A DNA stretch of 64,000 nucleotides from the NCBI RefSeq assembly GCF_003315205.1, contig NZ_QNRR01000017.1, positions 59,834 through 123,833 on the forward strand. Direction: 5' to 3'. The notes beneath the pieces are model-generated. The model was given only the letters and a program-made list of their open reading frames with translations, was not told the origin of the DNA and searched no databases. The stretch is from Roseimicrobium gellanilyticum. Lineage in GTDB: Bacteria; Verrucomicrobiota; Verrucomicrobiia; Verrucomicrobiales; Verrucomicrobiaceae. Position numbers and translations under genes: made by a program. Shown here in pieces: positions 9,515 through 19,579 of this stretch (position 1 is the stretch's first letter; each line of letters starts with the position of its first letter).

Positions 9515-11695
9515 TTACAAGGTCACCTGACGGTTCTCCCGAATGCTCTCCAGCACCGCAAATGTGAGCATCATGCTCTGATGGATCTCTGCATACGGCA
9601 TGGGATGTTCACTTTCCCCTTTCAGAAAAGCAGACCACGCGGCCATCTCCTCGGCGTGACCTTTGCTGGTGTACTTCTTCTCCGTCCCCTTGCGCTTCTG
9701 ATACAGGCTGAGCTTTTGGAAGTTCTCGCACTCTGCCACCAGTCCACTAGCGAAGACTCGGAAACTCTCCTTCGGGAATGCAAAATCCCCCTCTGCCGTG
9801 TACACCAGCTGGAATGACGAGCCATCGCTGAACTCCACCTGTGCGGTCACGGAGTCCGGGAAGGCGTTCCTGCCACGTGCGGGCCATACGGTTTGCGCAG
9901 TCACCTTCTGCGGTTTCGCGGAAAGCACATGACACGCAAAGTCCAGGAAGTGGCACGCTTCGCCGAGTACACGACCGCCGCTCTCCTCGAGATTCGCGTA
10001 CCAGTGGTCCGGAGCCAGCGGCCCGGCAAAGACATGATAGGTCAGCGTCTTGGGACCAGGGATGGCCCGCAACACGCGCATGAGTTCCACCGTGGCAGGA
10101 GCAAAGCGTCTGTTGAATCCCACCATCACGCTGCCAGTTCCATGGCCATTGCTTTGATGCACCTCATGAGAAATGTTTTCCAGCTCCTCCACTGTGAGGC
10201 AGAGGGGCTTCTCCACAAACACATGCTTACCCGCCTTCAAGCCATCCAGCACCAGCGGTGCGTGCAGATGGTGGCGCGTGCCAATCATCACAGCGGAGCC
10301 GCCTTCGCGACTGAAGACCCTCGCCGAATCGGTCTCGGCATCCTGGAAACCGAACTTCTCGCGCACATGGCGGGCGCTCAATCCGGTGCCATTCACAATC
10401 GTCCCGAAAGACACCTGCCCCTTCACATGGGGAAGCAGCATCGTGCGCGCAAAATTCCCTGCACCAATCACATCAAGCACCATGCCGTTGCCACTCTGAA
10501 GCTTGATGGGTGATGTGCCGTTTACGCAGGCCTGTTTGGCAGGAGATTGGACTGCCGCAGGCACTGCTACTTGCTTGCCATCATATCCCAGCACCACGCC
10601 GATATCAGCATTCCCCTGCTGCATCAGATCGTTGTACACGGACACCGCATCGCTGAACTGGGCACGGCGCGTAGTTACTGGATTCAGATTGAGACCTCCT
10701 GACTTCATCAAGTGCAAGCAGGATTCGAAGTTCCTGTTCTCCGTCCAGCGCACATAGCCAACCGGATAGTCCCGACCACCCCACTCGTACTGTGGATCAT
10801 AACGTCCCGGCCCATAGCTGCGGGAGTAGCGCACCTGAATGTCTTTCATGTACGCCGTCTTCCACTCGAGCTGCGCATCATAGATGCCCACAATCACCAG
10901 CGTACCGCGATCCCGCAGGCAGGCGATGGCCTGGTCTGCAGGCGCGGAGGTCTTGCCCCCCACGCAAAGGAGCACCGCATCCACACCAAGGCCATCTGTC
11001 CATTCGCGCACGGCGTCTTCCACCTTGGTGGCGCCTGGATTCACCACACGTTCCGCGCCCATTTGCTGCGCCACCGCGAGGCGCTGCGCAACATAGTCCA
11101 CGCCCATGACACGCACACCAGATGCAGCCAGCAAACTCGTGGCAAGTTGACCCACCAGCCCTTGTCCCATCACCAGCACGCGCTCTCCCAGTCCCGCTTG
11201 TGCTTGTCGCACGGCCTGCATCGAGATGGATGCAAGTGTGGTATACGCCGCCTGCCAGTCCTCGACGCCGTCGGGGATGGGAGATGCCAGCAGATCCGGC
11301 ACGGCAATCATTTCTGCGTGGAAGGCGCATTCCGCACCGCCACATGCCACTCGATCTCCCACTTGGAAGCGCGTGTTCGCAGTATCCACGGCCACCACTT
11401 CTCCAGCGGCGCTGTAACCGAGAGGTGAAGGTGACTCGAGACGGTTCTTCACTTTCTGCAGCGCAGCCTTCCAACCCAGCGTGCGAGCCGTATCGAGGAC
11501 CTTCTTCACCTGATCTGGACGCGCCTTGGCCTTTTGCAGCAGGGACATGCGCGCCTGCTCCACCTTCATCTTTTCGGTGCCGGGACTGATCACCGAACAG
11601 GTCGTCCTGACAAGGATGCCTCCGGGCGGAGGTACCGGCACCGGCACCTCCTGCAGCTCAAGTCTACCGTCCTGATATTGGGCAAGCTGTTTCAT
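9515..11695 (-). CDS. bi-domain oxidoreductase: zinc-type dehydrogenase fused to Gfo/Idh/MocA
   Basis: A 726-residue fusion. Residues 1-370 form a medium-chain alcohol dehydrogenase-like domain with a GroES-like part and a nucleotide-binding fold (VMGQGLVGQLATSLLAASG). Residues 405-700 form a Gfo/Idh/MocA oxidoreductase with its own Rossmann start (DVIGAGNFART) and the EKP motif (HVFVEKPLCL). Such fusions are found in bacterial surface polysaccharide clusters and are assumed to modify a sugar nucleotide or lipid-linked sugar; the reaction is not known. The gene lies 13 bases upstream of the heparinase-like gene, the usual pairing. Confidence 0.88.
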   Translation of the reverse strand: MKQLAQYQDGRLELQEVPVPVPPPGGILVRTTCSVISPGTEKMKVEQARMSLLQKAKARPDQVKKVLDTARTLGWKAALQKVKNRLESPSPLGYSAAGEVVAVDTANTRFQVGDRVACGGAECAFHAEMIAVPDLLASPIPDGVEDWQAAYTTLASISMQAVRQAQAGLGERVLVMGQGLVGQLATSLLAASGVRVMGVDYVAQRLAVAQQMGAERVVNPGATKVEDAVREWTDGLGVDAVLLCVGGKTSAPADQAIACLRDRGTLVIVGIYDAQLEWKTAYMKDIQVRYSRSYGPGRYDPQYEWGGRDYPVGYVRWTENRNFESCLHLMKSGGLNLNPVTTRRAQFSDAVSVYNDLMQQGNADIGVVLGYDGKQVAVPAAVQSPAKQACVNGTSPIKLQSGNGMVLDVIGAGNFARTMLLPHVKGQVSFGTIVNGTGLSARHVREKFGFQDAETDSARVFSREGGSAVMIGTRHHLHAPLVLDGLKAGKHVFVEKPLCLTVEELENISHEVHQSNGHGTGSVMVGFNRRFAPATVELMRVLRAIPGPKTLTYHVFAGPLAPDHWYANLEESGGRVLGEACHFLDFACHVLSAKPQKVTAQTVWPARGRNAFPDSVTAQVEFSDGSSFQLVYTAEGDFAFPKESFRVFASGLVAECENFQKLSLYQKRKGTEKKYTSKGHAEEMAAWSAFLKGESEHPMPYAEIHQSMMLTFAVLESIRENRQVTL

Positions 11696-11730
11696 GAAAT
11701 GTTATAAAATAGTCATCGCTCAGACCGCAG

Positions 11731-13644
11731 CTAGGCCAGTGAGATGGGGCCATCCGGTGTCCTATCGAGAAAGGTGCGGTGCCAGATCTCCCAGGTGAGC
11801 AGTGTCCAGAGCCACATGCTGTGATCCTCACGACCCGCACGATCCTCTTCCACCCATCGGCGCACCGTCTTCGCATCCATGAGGCCGCGTGATTTCACCT
11901 GCGACTCGCTGAGCAATTCGTCCACCAGCGGGCTCAAGGGACCGCGCATCCAGGAACGCAGCGGGCTGTTGAACGAGGCCTTGGGACGATGCACCACATC
12001 ACGCGGCAGGTGCTTCTCACCGATGACTTTGAGCAGGTGCTTTTGGATGCCTCCCTTGATCCGCAGATGCGGAGCTGCCTGGAACATCGCCGCGGCCACA
12101 TCCTTGTCCACCAGCGGCGGACGTGTCTCAATGCTCGCCGCCATCGAGGCCTTGTCACTGTAGGTGAGATTGTGCTCGGGCAGGAATACGCGCGTGTCAT
12201 TCAGGCACATGCGCGTTAGGTAGGACGAGCCATTTCCTTCCATCAAAGCGTGCTGCTTCTCCCAGAAGTTCGTCTGGCGATAATCTGCTCCATTGAAGAG
12301 TTCGGCGAACTTTCTCGCGTTCAGCGAAAGGTCCGATGCCAGGTAACGCTCGGCAGCGGGCAGGGTGGCATACCCCAGGAAGCGCTTCGCCATGCGCACG
12401 GTCGCAAACCCACGACTGGAGCTCGCCACCGGAAGCTGCGAGACCACGCCATTCACGGCCCCCTGCAACCATGATGGGCACCACCGGCCAAACTTCTCGG
12501 CGTGCAGGCAGGCGAGATGTTTCTTGTATCCGCCGAAAATCTCGTCCCCACCCACGCCATTGAGCAGAACTATGATGCCCATGTCGCGGGCTTGTTTCGA
12601 AATCAGATAGGTATTGATCGCTGCGGGGTCGGAGAGCGGCTCATCCATATGCCACACCATGAGCGGCAGCAGCTTCACAATATCCGGCTGTATCTCCAGC
12701 TCATGCAGACGGAAGCCGAACTCCTTCGCCACGCGGCGCGCGTAGATCACATCCTCCGAGGTCTGCTCAAACTTCTGGTCTTGCGAGGCAAAACGGATTG
12801 TGAAGGCATCAATGGTGGCGCTCGTGTGCTTACGCATGAGCGCGCAAATCAGCGAGGAATCCAATCCCCCACTCAGGAAGGCGCCAATGGGCCTGTCTGA
12901 GATCATCTGCATCTCCACGGCACGCTCCACCAGATCGCCAATCTTCTCCAGCGCCTCCTCTTCATCAGTCAGCGTTTCGGAGGGTGTGATGCTCCAGTAG
13001 GAGTACTGCGCCAGCTTACCTCGCTCCCACACCATGATGTGCGCCGGTGGCAGCTTGCGGATATTGCGAAAACCCGTTTCCGGCGAAATCAGGAAGCGCG
13101 TCGGGTTGCGCATCGCGTCGTCATCACGTTGCGCCCGAACAAGCGGCACCTGCAGCAGGGCCTTCACCTCTGACGCGAACACCAGGCCACCACTCACTTC
13201 CGCGTAGTACAGGGGCTTGATGCCAAGATGATCGCGCGCCATCACGAGACGTCCCGTCGTGGTGTCGAGCCACGCAAAGGCAAACATCCCATTGAGCCGC
13301 TCCACACACTTCTCGCCCCACTGAATCAAAGCGTGCAGCAGCACTTCCGTGTCGCTGCTGGATCGGAACACACACCCTTTTGCCTCAAGCTCGGCACGCA
13401 GTTCGCGGTAGTTGTAGATCTCGCCGTTAAAGACAATCCAGTGCCTGCCGTCGTCACTGCGCATGGGTTGCGCGCCCGCGGAGGAGAGATCAATGATGGA
13501 AAGGCGATTGTGCGCGAGTCCGCAATGGTGCTGCTCAAACCACACCTGGTCATGCGCATCCGGCCCGCGATGCCGCATGATGGCGGACATCCTTTCCAGG
13601 ATCTCTGCGTCACCGCAGCCAATCATTCCCGCAATCGAACACAT
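11731..13644 (-). CDS. glutamine-hydrolysing asparagine synthase-type amidotransferase
   Basis: A 637-residue AsnB family protein. The start at 13644 places the class II glutaminase nucleophile at Cys2 (MCSIAGMIG); a longer frame upstream would bury it. The synthetase half carries the PPi-loop motif SGGLDSS near residue 265. The enzyme moves ammonia from glutamine to an activated carboxylate. In polysaccharide clusters such homologues are thought to amidate uronic acids or related groups, which fits the uronate-forming dehydrogenase nearby, though plain asparagine synthesis cannot be excluded. It sits between the oxidoreductase and glycosyltransferase genes on the same strand. Confidence 0.9.
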   Translation of the reverse strand: MCSIAGMIGCGDAEILERMSAIMRHRGPDAHDQVWFEQHHCGLAHNRLSIIDLSSAGAQPMRSDDGRHWIVFNGEIYNYRELRAELEAKGCVFRSSSDTEVLLHALIQWGEKCVERLNGMFAFAWLDTTTGRLVMARDHLGIKPLYYAEVSGGLVFASEVKALLQVPLVRAQRDDDAMRNPTRFLISPETGFRNIRKLPPAHIMVWERGKLAQYSYWSITPSETLTDEEEALEKIGDLVERAVEMQMISDRPIGAFLSGGLDSSLICALMRKHTSATIDAFTIRFASQDQKFEQTSEDVIYARRVAKEFGFRLHELEIQPDIVKLLPLMVWHMDEPLSDPAAINTYLISKQARDMGIIVLLNGVGGDEIFGGYKKHLACLHAEKFGRWCPSWLQGAVNGVVSQLPVASSSRGFATVRMAKRFLGYATLPAAERYLASDLSLNARKFAELFNGADYRQTNFWEKQHALMEGNGSSYLTRMCLNDTRVFLPEHNLTYSDKASMAASIETRPPLVDKDVAAAMFQAAPHLRIKGGIQKHLLKVIGEKHLPRDVVHRPKASFNSPLRSWMRGPLSPLVDELLSESQVKSRGLMDAKTVRRWVEEDRAGREDHSMWLWTLLTWEIWHRTFLDRTPDGPISLA

Positions 13645-13690
13645 GTGATGAACTTTTGTATATTGGCGGCAATCCCGCACCGCCCATGAA

Positions 13691-14836
13691 TCACGCAGCT
13701 CTGCCAGCCACCATGCTGTACACTTTGCGCACGGTCTGATAGTGACGCTCCCAGGTCATGGCACGCGCCCGTTCACGACCCTTCGCACACATCTCAGCGT
13801 GCAAAGAGCCATCCTTCAGCAGGGACATGATCAAACGCGCAGCCTCGGCGGAATCGCCTTCATTGTAGAAGAGCGCAGCATCGCCCGCCGCTTCCGGATT
13901 TGCAGTGCTCCGGTTCGTCACCACTGCCGCGCCGGCGGCCATGGCTTCAGGGATGGTGAAAGTCAATCCTTCCAGCGTGGAGGGAAACAGGAACACATGC
14001 GCGCTCTGATAAGCCGCGATGAGGTCATCTCCGTATGTGGGTCCCAACTCCACAAACCCTTCAGGTCCCACCACCTCTTCAATCCGCGCCTTCAGTTCTG
14101 CTGGCAACCGCTCGCCCGCACGGACAAACACACAACGACGCTCACGAAACTCATCGCGGAAGTGCTCAAAGATGCCGGGGAGTGAACCAAGGTTCTTTCG
14201 AGAGATGGCCGAGCCCACACTAAAGAGGATCTTCGGCAGTGCGCGCACCCGTTGTGCCACCTCATTGTCTTGCGGCACCTGCTTCTGGAACCTTGCGAAA
14301 TCCATGCCCGGCACAGCCACCGTCACACGCGAGGGGTCGATGCCAAGAATCTCATGCAGACGGTCCTTCGTCTCCTGAGAAATCGAAATGAGATGATCCG
14401 CTTCGCGCAAATGCATCACGGTACGACGGAAGCGCTCAATTTGCACCGGAGTCAAACCGTCCGCGAGTTGCAGAGGGACCAGGTCAAACACGGTGGCCAC
14501 CACGCTGCGGCACCCCTTCTTGAGGTGAGGAATCAAGTGGGCATAGCTGTGATCCAGCACATGGGCCACCTCCGCCTTTTCCTGACCTGCGCGCCACGGG
14601 TAGATGAAATGCTTGTGCATCGCCCGCTGAATGCGCCCCGCAGCGGCACTGCGAGCGGGTGGTCCGCCCAGCCATGGAGGTGCCGCAGCCTTCATCCGGT
14701 CCCCACTGCCACCAGCGTGATGCCATCCTGACTCGCAGCGGGCCAGCTCTGCCCAGTAACGATCCATCGAAGCCCAACCCTCCGCAGGCAATGCGGGATA
14801 CCAGGCAACGCGTGCTTCTGTGCCACGAGCACTCAT
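13691..14836 (-). CDS. glycosyltransferase, GT4 family
   Basis: A 381-residue GT-B retaining glycosyltransferase. The C-terminal domain shows the GT4 donor-binding E-x7-E pattern in EGLTFTIPEAMA, preceded by HVFLFPS, and a conserved VGSAISRKN stretch like those that often follow the interdomain linker. It probably adds one sugar to the lipid-linked repeat unit at the inner face of the membrane; donor and acceptor are unknown. Its start ATG overlaps the stop of the upstream GT gene by four bases (ATGA), so the two are translationally coupled. Confidence 0.9.
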   Translation of the reverse strand: MSARGTEARVAWYPALPAEGWASMDRYWAELARCESGWHHAGGSGDRMKAAAPPWLGGPPARSAAAGRIQRAMHKHFIYPWRAGQEKAEVAHVLDHSYAHLIPHLKKGCRSVVATVFDLVPLQLADGLTPVQIERFRRTVMHLREADHLISISQETKDRLHEILGIDPSRVTVAVPGMDFARFQKQVPQDNEVAQRVRALPKILFSVGSAISRKNLGSLPGIFEHFRDEFRERRCVFVRAGERLPAELKARIEEVVGPEGFVELGPTYGDDLIAAYQSAHVFLFPSTLEGLTFTIPEAMAAGAAVVTNRSTANPEAAGDAALFYNEGDSAEAARLIMSLLKDGSLHAEMCAKGRERARAMTWERHYQTVRKVYSMVAGRAA

Positions 14837-16032
14837 CCTCGAATCATTTCGTGTTTCAGTTCCAGCTCTGCCTCGGCGTTCACACCGATGGGCAATACCC
14901 TGTTCATCCAGCGCCAGAGTTCGGCTCCACGCACATGAGCGCTGAAGGACTCACCCGTGGCTCGTGCCGCCACCCGCATGGGAGCGCGGATTTCCTCGCG
15001 CATGAGTTTCATGAGCAGTGCAGCCGTACCGATGGCATCATCGGGATCAAAAGTGAATCCATTCACTCCATCCACCACGAGCGCTTCGGCCGCACCGGCG
15101 TGCTTGCTGATGAGAAGTGGCAGCCCCAGGCAGGCAGCTTCATGCACCACGGCTGCATAGGTATCCTGACGTGTAGGCAACACAAAGACATCCGCCGAAC
15201 CCACCGCATTTCGAATGGCCTGTCCCGTGAGAAAGCCTGTAAGCTCGCAGTGATGCCCCAGACCATGTTGATCAATCGTCTGCCGCAGCCAGGATTCATC
15301 ACCACCGCCAACAAAGCGCAACTTGAAATTGCCTACCCCACCCGCCTTTAACTGGGCCGCCGCGGTGAGAAGAAGGTCAAGCCCCTTGCGCTTGATGAGT
15401 TGTCCCAGATACGCAAACACCACTGGCTCATTGCTTGCACGCTCGCGTTCCATCGGTGTGTACAAGCGGCTGTCCACCGCGTGATAGGCCGGGAACGTGG
15501 GTCCGTGTCCGCCGCTCAGGGATTCGTGCGCTGCGGGGCAGCAGGCCACGACACCGTCCACCAGTTTGCTCCAGAATCCATGCCACCAGCGTGTGCGTGC
15601 GTGGAAATAGTGCGCATTGCGTTTGCCCACTTCGGTCGAAACGATGACGGGAATCCGGCGGTATTTCGCATAGATGAGTCCCTGCAGGGTGAAGGGCGAG
15701 AACTCATGAATCAGCACTGCGCGCACATCCTGCTCCTTCAGCATGCGCCAGGCCTCTCGTGAGGGAAGATAAGTGTCATACTTCCCTTTTTTTCCCTCGA
15801 GCGCCGCGTCTGAGGTATCCATGCGCCGCCGCGTGCTTGCAGCCATGCAAATGTCGATGTTCTCACCACGCGGCGTCACCGCTTCCTCAGGATGCTCTCC
15901 CTTTTCACTGGTGGGCCACAGCAGCATGGTACGCCACGGGTTGGGCTGCGCCTTGGCCAGCGCCTCATAAAGAGGCTTGAAGAAGGTGCCCCGTGCTTTC
16001 GTCACGATGGCCAATGTCGGTGGTCTGCTCAC
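14833..16032 (-). CDS. glycosyltransferase, GT4 family (GTG start)
   Basis: A 399-residue GT4 protein. The C-terminal half holds YLGQLIKRKGLDLLL and the donor-site region DVFVLPTRQDTYAAVVHEAACLG. The GTG at 16032 is chosen because it overlaps the stop of the upstream gene (GTGA) and puts the first beta strand (PTLAIVTKARG) at the N terminus. An open stretch upstream to 16212 lies inside the neighbouring gene and looks non-coding in this frame. It probably acts in the stepwise assembly of the repeat unit together with its two coupled GT neighbours. Confidence 0.87.
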   Translation of the reverse strand: MSRPPTLAIVTKARGTFFKPLYEALAKAQPNPWRTMLLWPTSEKGEHPEEAVTPRGENIDICMAASTRRRMDTSDAALEGKKGKYDTYLPSREAWRMLKEQDVRAVLIHEFSPFTLQGLIYAKYRRIPVIVSTEVGKRNAHYFHARTRWWHGFWSKLVDGVVACCPAAHESLSGGHGPTFPAYHAVDSRLYTPMERERASNEPVVFAYLGQLIKRKGLDLLLTAAAQLKAGGVGNFKLRFVGGGDESWLRQTIDQHGLGHHCELTGFLTGQAIRNAVGSADVFVLPTRQDTYAAVVHEAACLGLPLLISKHAGAAEALVVDGVNGFTFDPDDAIGTAALLMKLMREEIRAPMRVAARATGESFSAHVRGAELWRWMNRVLPIGVNAEAELELKHEMIRG

Positions 16033-17270
16033 AAGTGTGGGGACGCAGTTTCTTCCTTGGACCCGGCGTGGAGTGCACCGCGCAGATTCGGACTGCTCAA
16101 CCGCGCCCTGGAACCATCCGGCAGTGCCAGTGCCAGCTCCGCCGCGAATCGCTCCGCATACGCCGCACCATCGAGCGCATGCTTGAGGTGCACCCCACGC
16201 TCCGGCTGCCATGCACCGGTCACGTATTCCTCCAGGACATCAGCAATGCGGACCGCATCAAACTCGACCCTTCTTCCATTCACACCGTCTTCCAGGATCA
16301 TCTCACTGCCATGATGTGGCGTGAGGAAGAGGGGCAGCCCACAGGCTGCTGCTTCCACCTCCACGAGGGCAAAGGCTTCTGAATAGGACGGGAACAAAAA
16401 TCCATCCGCAGACGAGAGGTATTTCTCCACGTCGGGCACCATTCCGGTGAAGGTGACAAAAGCATCCCAATCCGGATGCCTCGACTGGAGCTGCTGCTTC
16501 AGGGCCTGCAGGCGTTGGGCACTGCCTCCAAGCACCAGCAGGCGCGCGCTCGCTCCTTGCCCGCCTCTTTCACGAAGCTTGGCTACCGCATCCACGGCGA
16601 GGAAGAATCCCTTGCGTCGATAATGCCCCGCGCTCACAAACACGAACACATGATCCTGCGTGGAGATGCCGAGTTGGTTTCTCAGGGCCTCACGATGCAA
16701 CCCCCGGAGTGCAGGGTGAAAGCGTTTCGCATCGTAGCTGTTCGGAAGCACCTGCACGTTGAGCTTCGGATTTACCTTCCGTACGTCCCCCGCCACCGCT
16801 TCAGAGACACAGAGCACACGCTTGGCTGTCGTACTGTGCAGGAATCGTTTCGCGAGCCAGAGGCTTCCAAGATTCGTCACGCGCTCAAACACGTCACGCA
16901 TCGAGCGCATGCCCAGCGTGCGTTGGCGCCGTTCCCAATCGAAGGGCGAAAAGTGCACGTGGCACACCTCACAGGAAGGGAGATACCACGCTACACTGTA
17001 GACCACATCGGGCCGTGCATGCCTCTGCACTCGAAATTTCCACCACGCGCGCAAGCGCACCCAGAAGGAGAAAGCATAGCTGTCCAGCGTGTGCACCTTC
17101 CCCACCTGCGGCAGTTTTTCGATTCGGTCCACCTTCACCTCCTCATCTGCGTGCCAGCACCACACCTCGATCTCCCAGCCCTGCGCCTTGAGCGCAGGCA
17201 GAGCGGCCACGATGCCCTTCATGGAGGGACTCGTGCGGCTCAAGTTGGGATCGACGATGAGCAGCTTCAT
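16029..17270 (-). CDS. glycosyltransferase, GT4 family
   Basis: A 413-residue GT4 enzyme. The N terminus (MKLLIVDPNLSRTSPSMKG) is a glycosyltransferase family 4 N-like domain. The C-terminal half has FVFVSAGHYRRKG and the donor-binding stretch FPSYSEAFALVEVEAAACG. It is coupled by four-base overlaps to the methyltransferase gene upstream and the next GT gene downstream. This gives an unbroken set of three GT4 genes and one methyltransferase, as expected for a repeat-unit assembly block. Confidence 0.9.
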   Translation of the reverse strand: MKLLIVDPNLSRTSPSMKGIVAALPALKAQGWEIEVWCWHADEEVKVDRIEKLPQVGKVHTLDSYAFSFWVRLRAWWKFRVQRHARPDVVYSVAWYLPSCEVCHVHFSPFDWERRQRTLGMRSMRDVFERVTNLGSLWLAKRFLHSTTAKRVLCVSEAVAGDVRKVNPKLNVQVLPNSYDAKRFHPALRGLHREALRNQLGISTQDHVFVFVSAGHYRRKGFFLAVDAVAKLRERGGQGASARLLVLGGSAQRLQALKQQLQSRHPDWDAFVTFTGMVPDVEKYLSSADGFLFPSYSEAFALVEVEAAACGLPLFLTPHHGSEMILEDGVNGRRVEFDAVRIADVLEEYVTGAWQPERGVHLKHALDGAAYAERFAAELALALPDGSRARLSSPNLRGALHAGSKEETASPHL

Positions 17271-17962
17271 GCCTTCTTCTGGAAGAGCATCAGAATGCCG
17301 AAGGGATCGCAGGACTTCCGTTCATCCAGCGAACACGTGGTCTCTTGGTCCACCCAAGCCACGGGAAGGAAGACGCCACGAGCCGGCAGCTTCCACGCCT
17401 GCTTCATGCGATCCGTGGTATTCCTCGTCAGGAAGTAGTCGGTGCGCAGCGGTTTCAGGCCTAGCGGCTCAAAGAGTGCCAGCAGATCCGCATCGGTATA
17501 TCCCTTGCGCACATGGTCATCATTGGGAAAGGGCTCCGGAGGATGCGGCACGGTGATGAGTGCATGGCCACCTGGCTTGAGGATGCGCACCAGTTCCCGG
17601 GCCACACCTTCGTGATCGGCAATGTGCTCAATCACCTGGGTACTCATCACCATATCCACGCTGGCATCAGCCAGTGGAATCTCGAGCAAAGAAGCCTGCA
17701 TGGTCTGCACTTCCGGGCGCCAGCCCAGGTTGGCTTGCAACTCACGGTAGTTGTTGTCGTCGTACTCAAGGCCAATCACCTTTTCGCAAAGTCCCTCATC
17801 CAGCACGCGACGCGCGAATTCGCCGGAACCGCAACCTCCATCGAAAAGGGTTCCTACTTTGCCGATCTGCTGGAAGGCCTCACGCAAGCGGGGCCACTCC
17901 ACACGATAGCGGATGGTATTCGAGGTGTAGAGCACCCGGCGAAGGATGGATCGTACGGACAT
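17267..17962 (-). CDS. class I SAM-dependent methyltransferase
   Basis: A 231-residue Methyltransf_11-type enzyme. Motif I is LFDGGCGSGEF near residue 40, followed by the acidic strand (VIGLEYDD) and a motif IV-like stretch VDMVMSTQVIEHI. Placed among the glycosyltransferases, it may methylate a sugar of the surface polysaccharide or a terminal residue that stops chain growth; this is inference from position. It overlaps the downstream GT gene by ATGA. Confidence 0.88.
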   Translation of the reverse strand: MSVRSILRRVLYTSNTIRYRVEWPRLREAFQQIGKVGTLFDGGCGSGEFARRVLDEGLCEKVIGLEYDDNNYRELQANLGWRPEVQTMQASLLEIPLADASVDMVMSTQVIEHIADHEGVARELVRILKPGGHALITVPHPPEPFPNDDHVRKGYTDADLLALFEPLGLKPLRTDYFLTRNTTDRMKQAWKLPARGVFLPVAWVDQETTCSLDERKSCDPFGILMLFQKKA

Positions 17963-18008
17963 AATGGCTTGTGGTTGATTGAAAGGGAATGACTCAAGTG
18001 CCCATTGC

Positions 18009-19559
18009 TCATCCCCATCGTGTGGAGGGACGCAGGGGGTGACGCTCGGCAGAGTAGGGTCTCAGTACCATGGGTCTCACGGAAGGTTCGGGCACCTCTT
18101 CTTCGTCAGATTCCTCAGCTTCCTGAGTGAGTGTGTTCCTCCGGATGGTGCCCGCTGCGAGGCCCAAATAGGTGACCACCACCAGATTGATAGGCACCGT
18201 GTGAAGGTTGTTCCCCCCCATCAGCATGAGGGCGCCAGCTACCGCCAGCAGAGCAAGCACAAACACCGCCGCATCTCGATCCATCGAGTCTCGAATGCCC
18301 AGGACGGTGCGATGCGCAAATCGCGCTGTGAGGAAGAGCGCTGCTCCTACGGCAGCCAGCCCCATGACACCGAAATTGATCAGGATCTTATTGATGGAGT
18401 CATGGCTGTAGGATTCATCGTCGAACTCCTTGCCGCCGCCCGTTGCACTGCTCCAGCGTGTACCAATGAGACTGTAGCTGCTCGCCCGCTTCAAGCGTGT
18501 CCACCCCTTCAGGCGGTCCGCAAAGGTTGCAACGCGGACCACTCGATTGGTCCAGCCGCCGGATCCTTCAATGGCCGAGTTCATAGCCCCCAGATTCTTG
18601 AGCGCAACATCCGACAGCATCACAGCTGCAATCGCCATGGTCACACATGAGGTGTAGAAAAACACCGTACCCGCACGTGTCCGAAACAGAATGTAGGTGC
18701 CTGCCACCAGGAAAGGGACCAACAACAGCGTGCGCTGCATCGAGACGTACAGACCCACGCCATAGATGACGGTGCACAGCAGGAAACCCATCCGTGCCCT
18801 CGCATACCGCATCGCATGCCAGACACCAAAACAGAAGAGATACATGATGACCCCGAAGGCCGAGGAGGTGGAAGCAAATCCATAGGGCCGCGGGACGTCC
18901 GGCGTCTGAAACATCTGCGAGTACAGCACGGGCGAGAGTTCCGTGGCTGCATAGGTCCACTCCAGCTCGGTGAAGTCGAAGTAGTATTGCCGAATCGCCC
19001 AGAGCACCCACGGCACACCCAGCCAGTAATGCAGGCGGCAGAGCTTCAGCGCGTCTTCACGATCCACATAGTAGAGACAAATTACCGCCGCGAGGCCCAG
19101 ATAGAGACCGCTGTTTACGGCATACTGGATGCGGTTCGCCATCGCCTCGCCACCACCACTGGCGAAAAGGAAGCCGGTCAGCAGCACCGTCGCCACGCTG
19201 ATGGCCACGGTCGTGCGATCTGGTTTCACCCGGTTGTAAATCATCTGAAGCGCCGCGCCACCCAGCGTGGCGCCGAGCATGGCCACCGATACCGCGAGCA
19301 CTTCCTTCACCGTGTCCAGGCTTACGGTGCCGTAGTATACAGCGAGCTTCTTGTAGAAGTCCCCATAAAACCCCATGATGCTGAGAAGCACGAGGCCAAC
19401 CCTCGGCGAGAGGAAGCACATCAGCAGCAGCGGTACTGCAGCATACTTGATGAGTCCTGCCAACCCACCCGTGGGATTGCTGAGTACTTTCACCAGCATG
19501 AGCATCCCCATCACGAGGGCGCCCACGACCATGAGCAGCTTGGTGTTACGCGACATCAT
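18009..19559 (-). CDS. O-antigen polymerase/ligase-like membrane protein (Wzy/WaaL family)
   Basis: A 516-residue integral membrane protein with about 10-12 hydrophobic segments. A large soluble loop follows the middle of the protein, with the stretch SYSLIGTRWSSATGGGKEFDDESYSHDS (read in parts near residues 355-385), in the place of the catalytic periplasmic loop of the O-antigen ligase/polymerase family (PF04932). The family joins lipid-linked repeat units or ligates glycans on the periplasmic side. With the flippase gene 20 bases upstream, polymerase (Wzy) is the more likely role. Sequence alone does not separate Wzy from WaaL. Confidence 0.78.
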   Translation of the reverse strand: MMSRNTKLLMVVGALVMGMLMLVKVLSNPTGGLAGLIKYAAVPLLLMCFLSPRVGLVLLSIMGFYGDFYKKLAVYYGTVSLDTVKEVLAVSVAMLGATLGGAALQMIYNRVKPDRTTVAISVATVLLTGFLFASGGGEAMANRIQYAVNSGLYLGLAAVICLYYVDREDALKLCRLHYWLGVPWVLWAIRQYYFDFTELEWTYAATELSPVLYSQMFQTPDVPRPYGFASTSSAFGVIMYLFCFGVWHAMRYARARMGFLLCTVIYGVGLYVSMQRTLLLVPFLVAGTYILFRTRAGTVFFYTSCVTMAIAAVMLSDVALKNLGAMNSAIEGSGGWTNRVVRVATFADRLKGWTRLKRASSYSLIGTRWSSATGGGKEFDDESYSHDSINKILINFGVMGLAAVGAALFLTARFAHRTVLGIRDSMDRDAAVFVLALLAVAGALMLMGGNNLHTVPINLVVVTYLGLAAGTIRRNTLTQEAEESDEEEVPEPSVRPMVLRPYSAERHPLRPSTRWG

Positions 19560-19579
19560 AAGCCCATCCTTGGTTCAGC

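Noticed and set aside
16033..16212. Longer N terminus for the second glycosyltransferase.
   Set aside because: It overlaps the neighbouring glycosyltransferase gene by 180 bases and looks like shadow translation; the GTG at 16032 gives a neat GTGA overlap.
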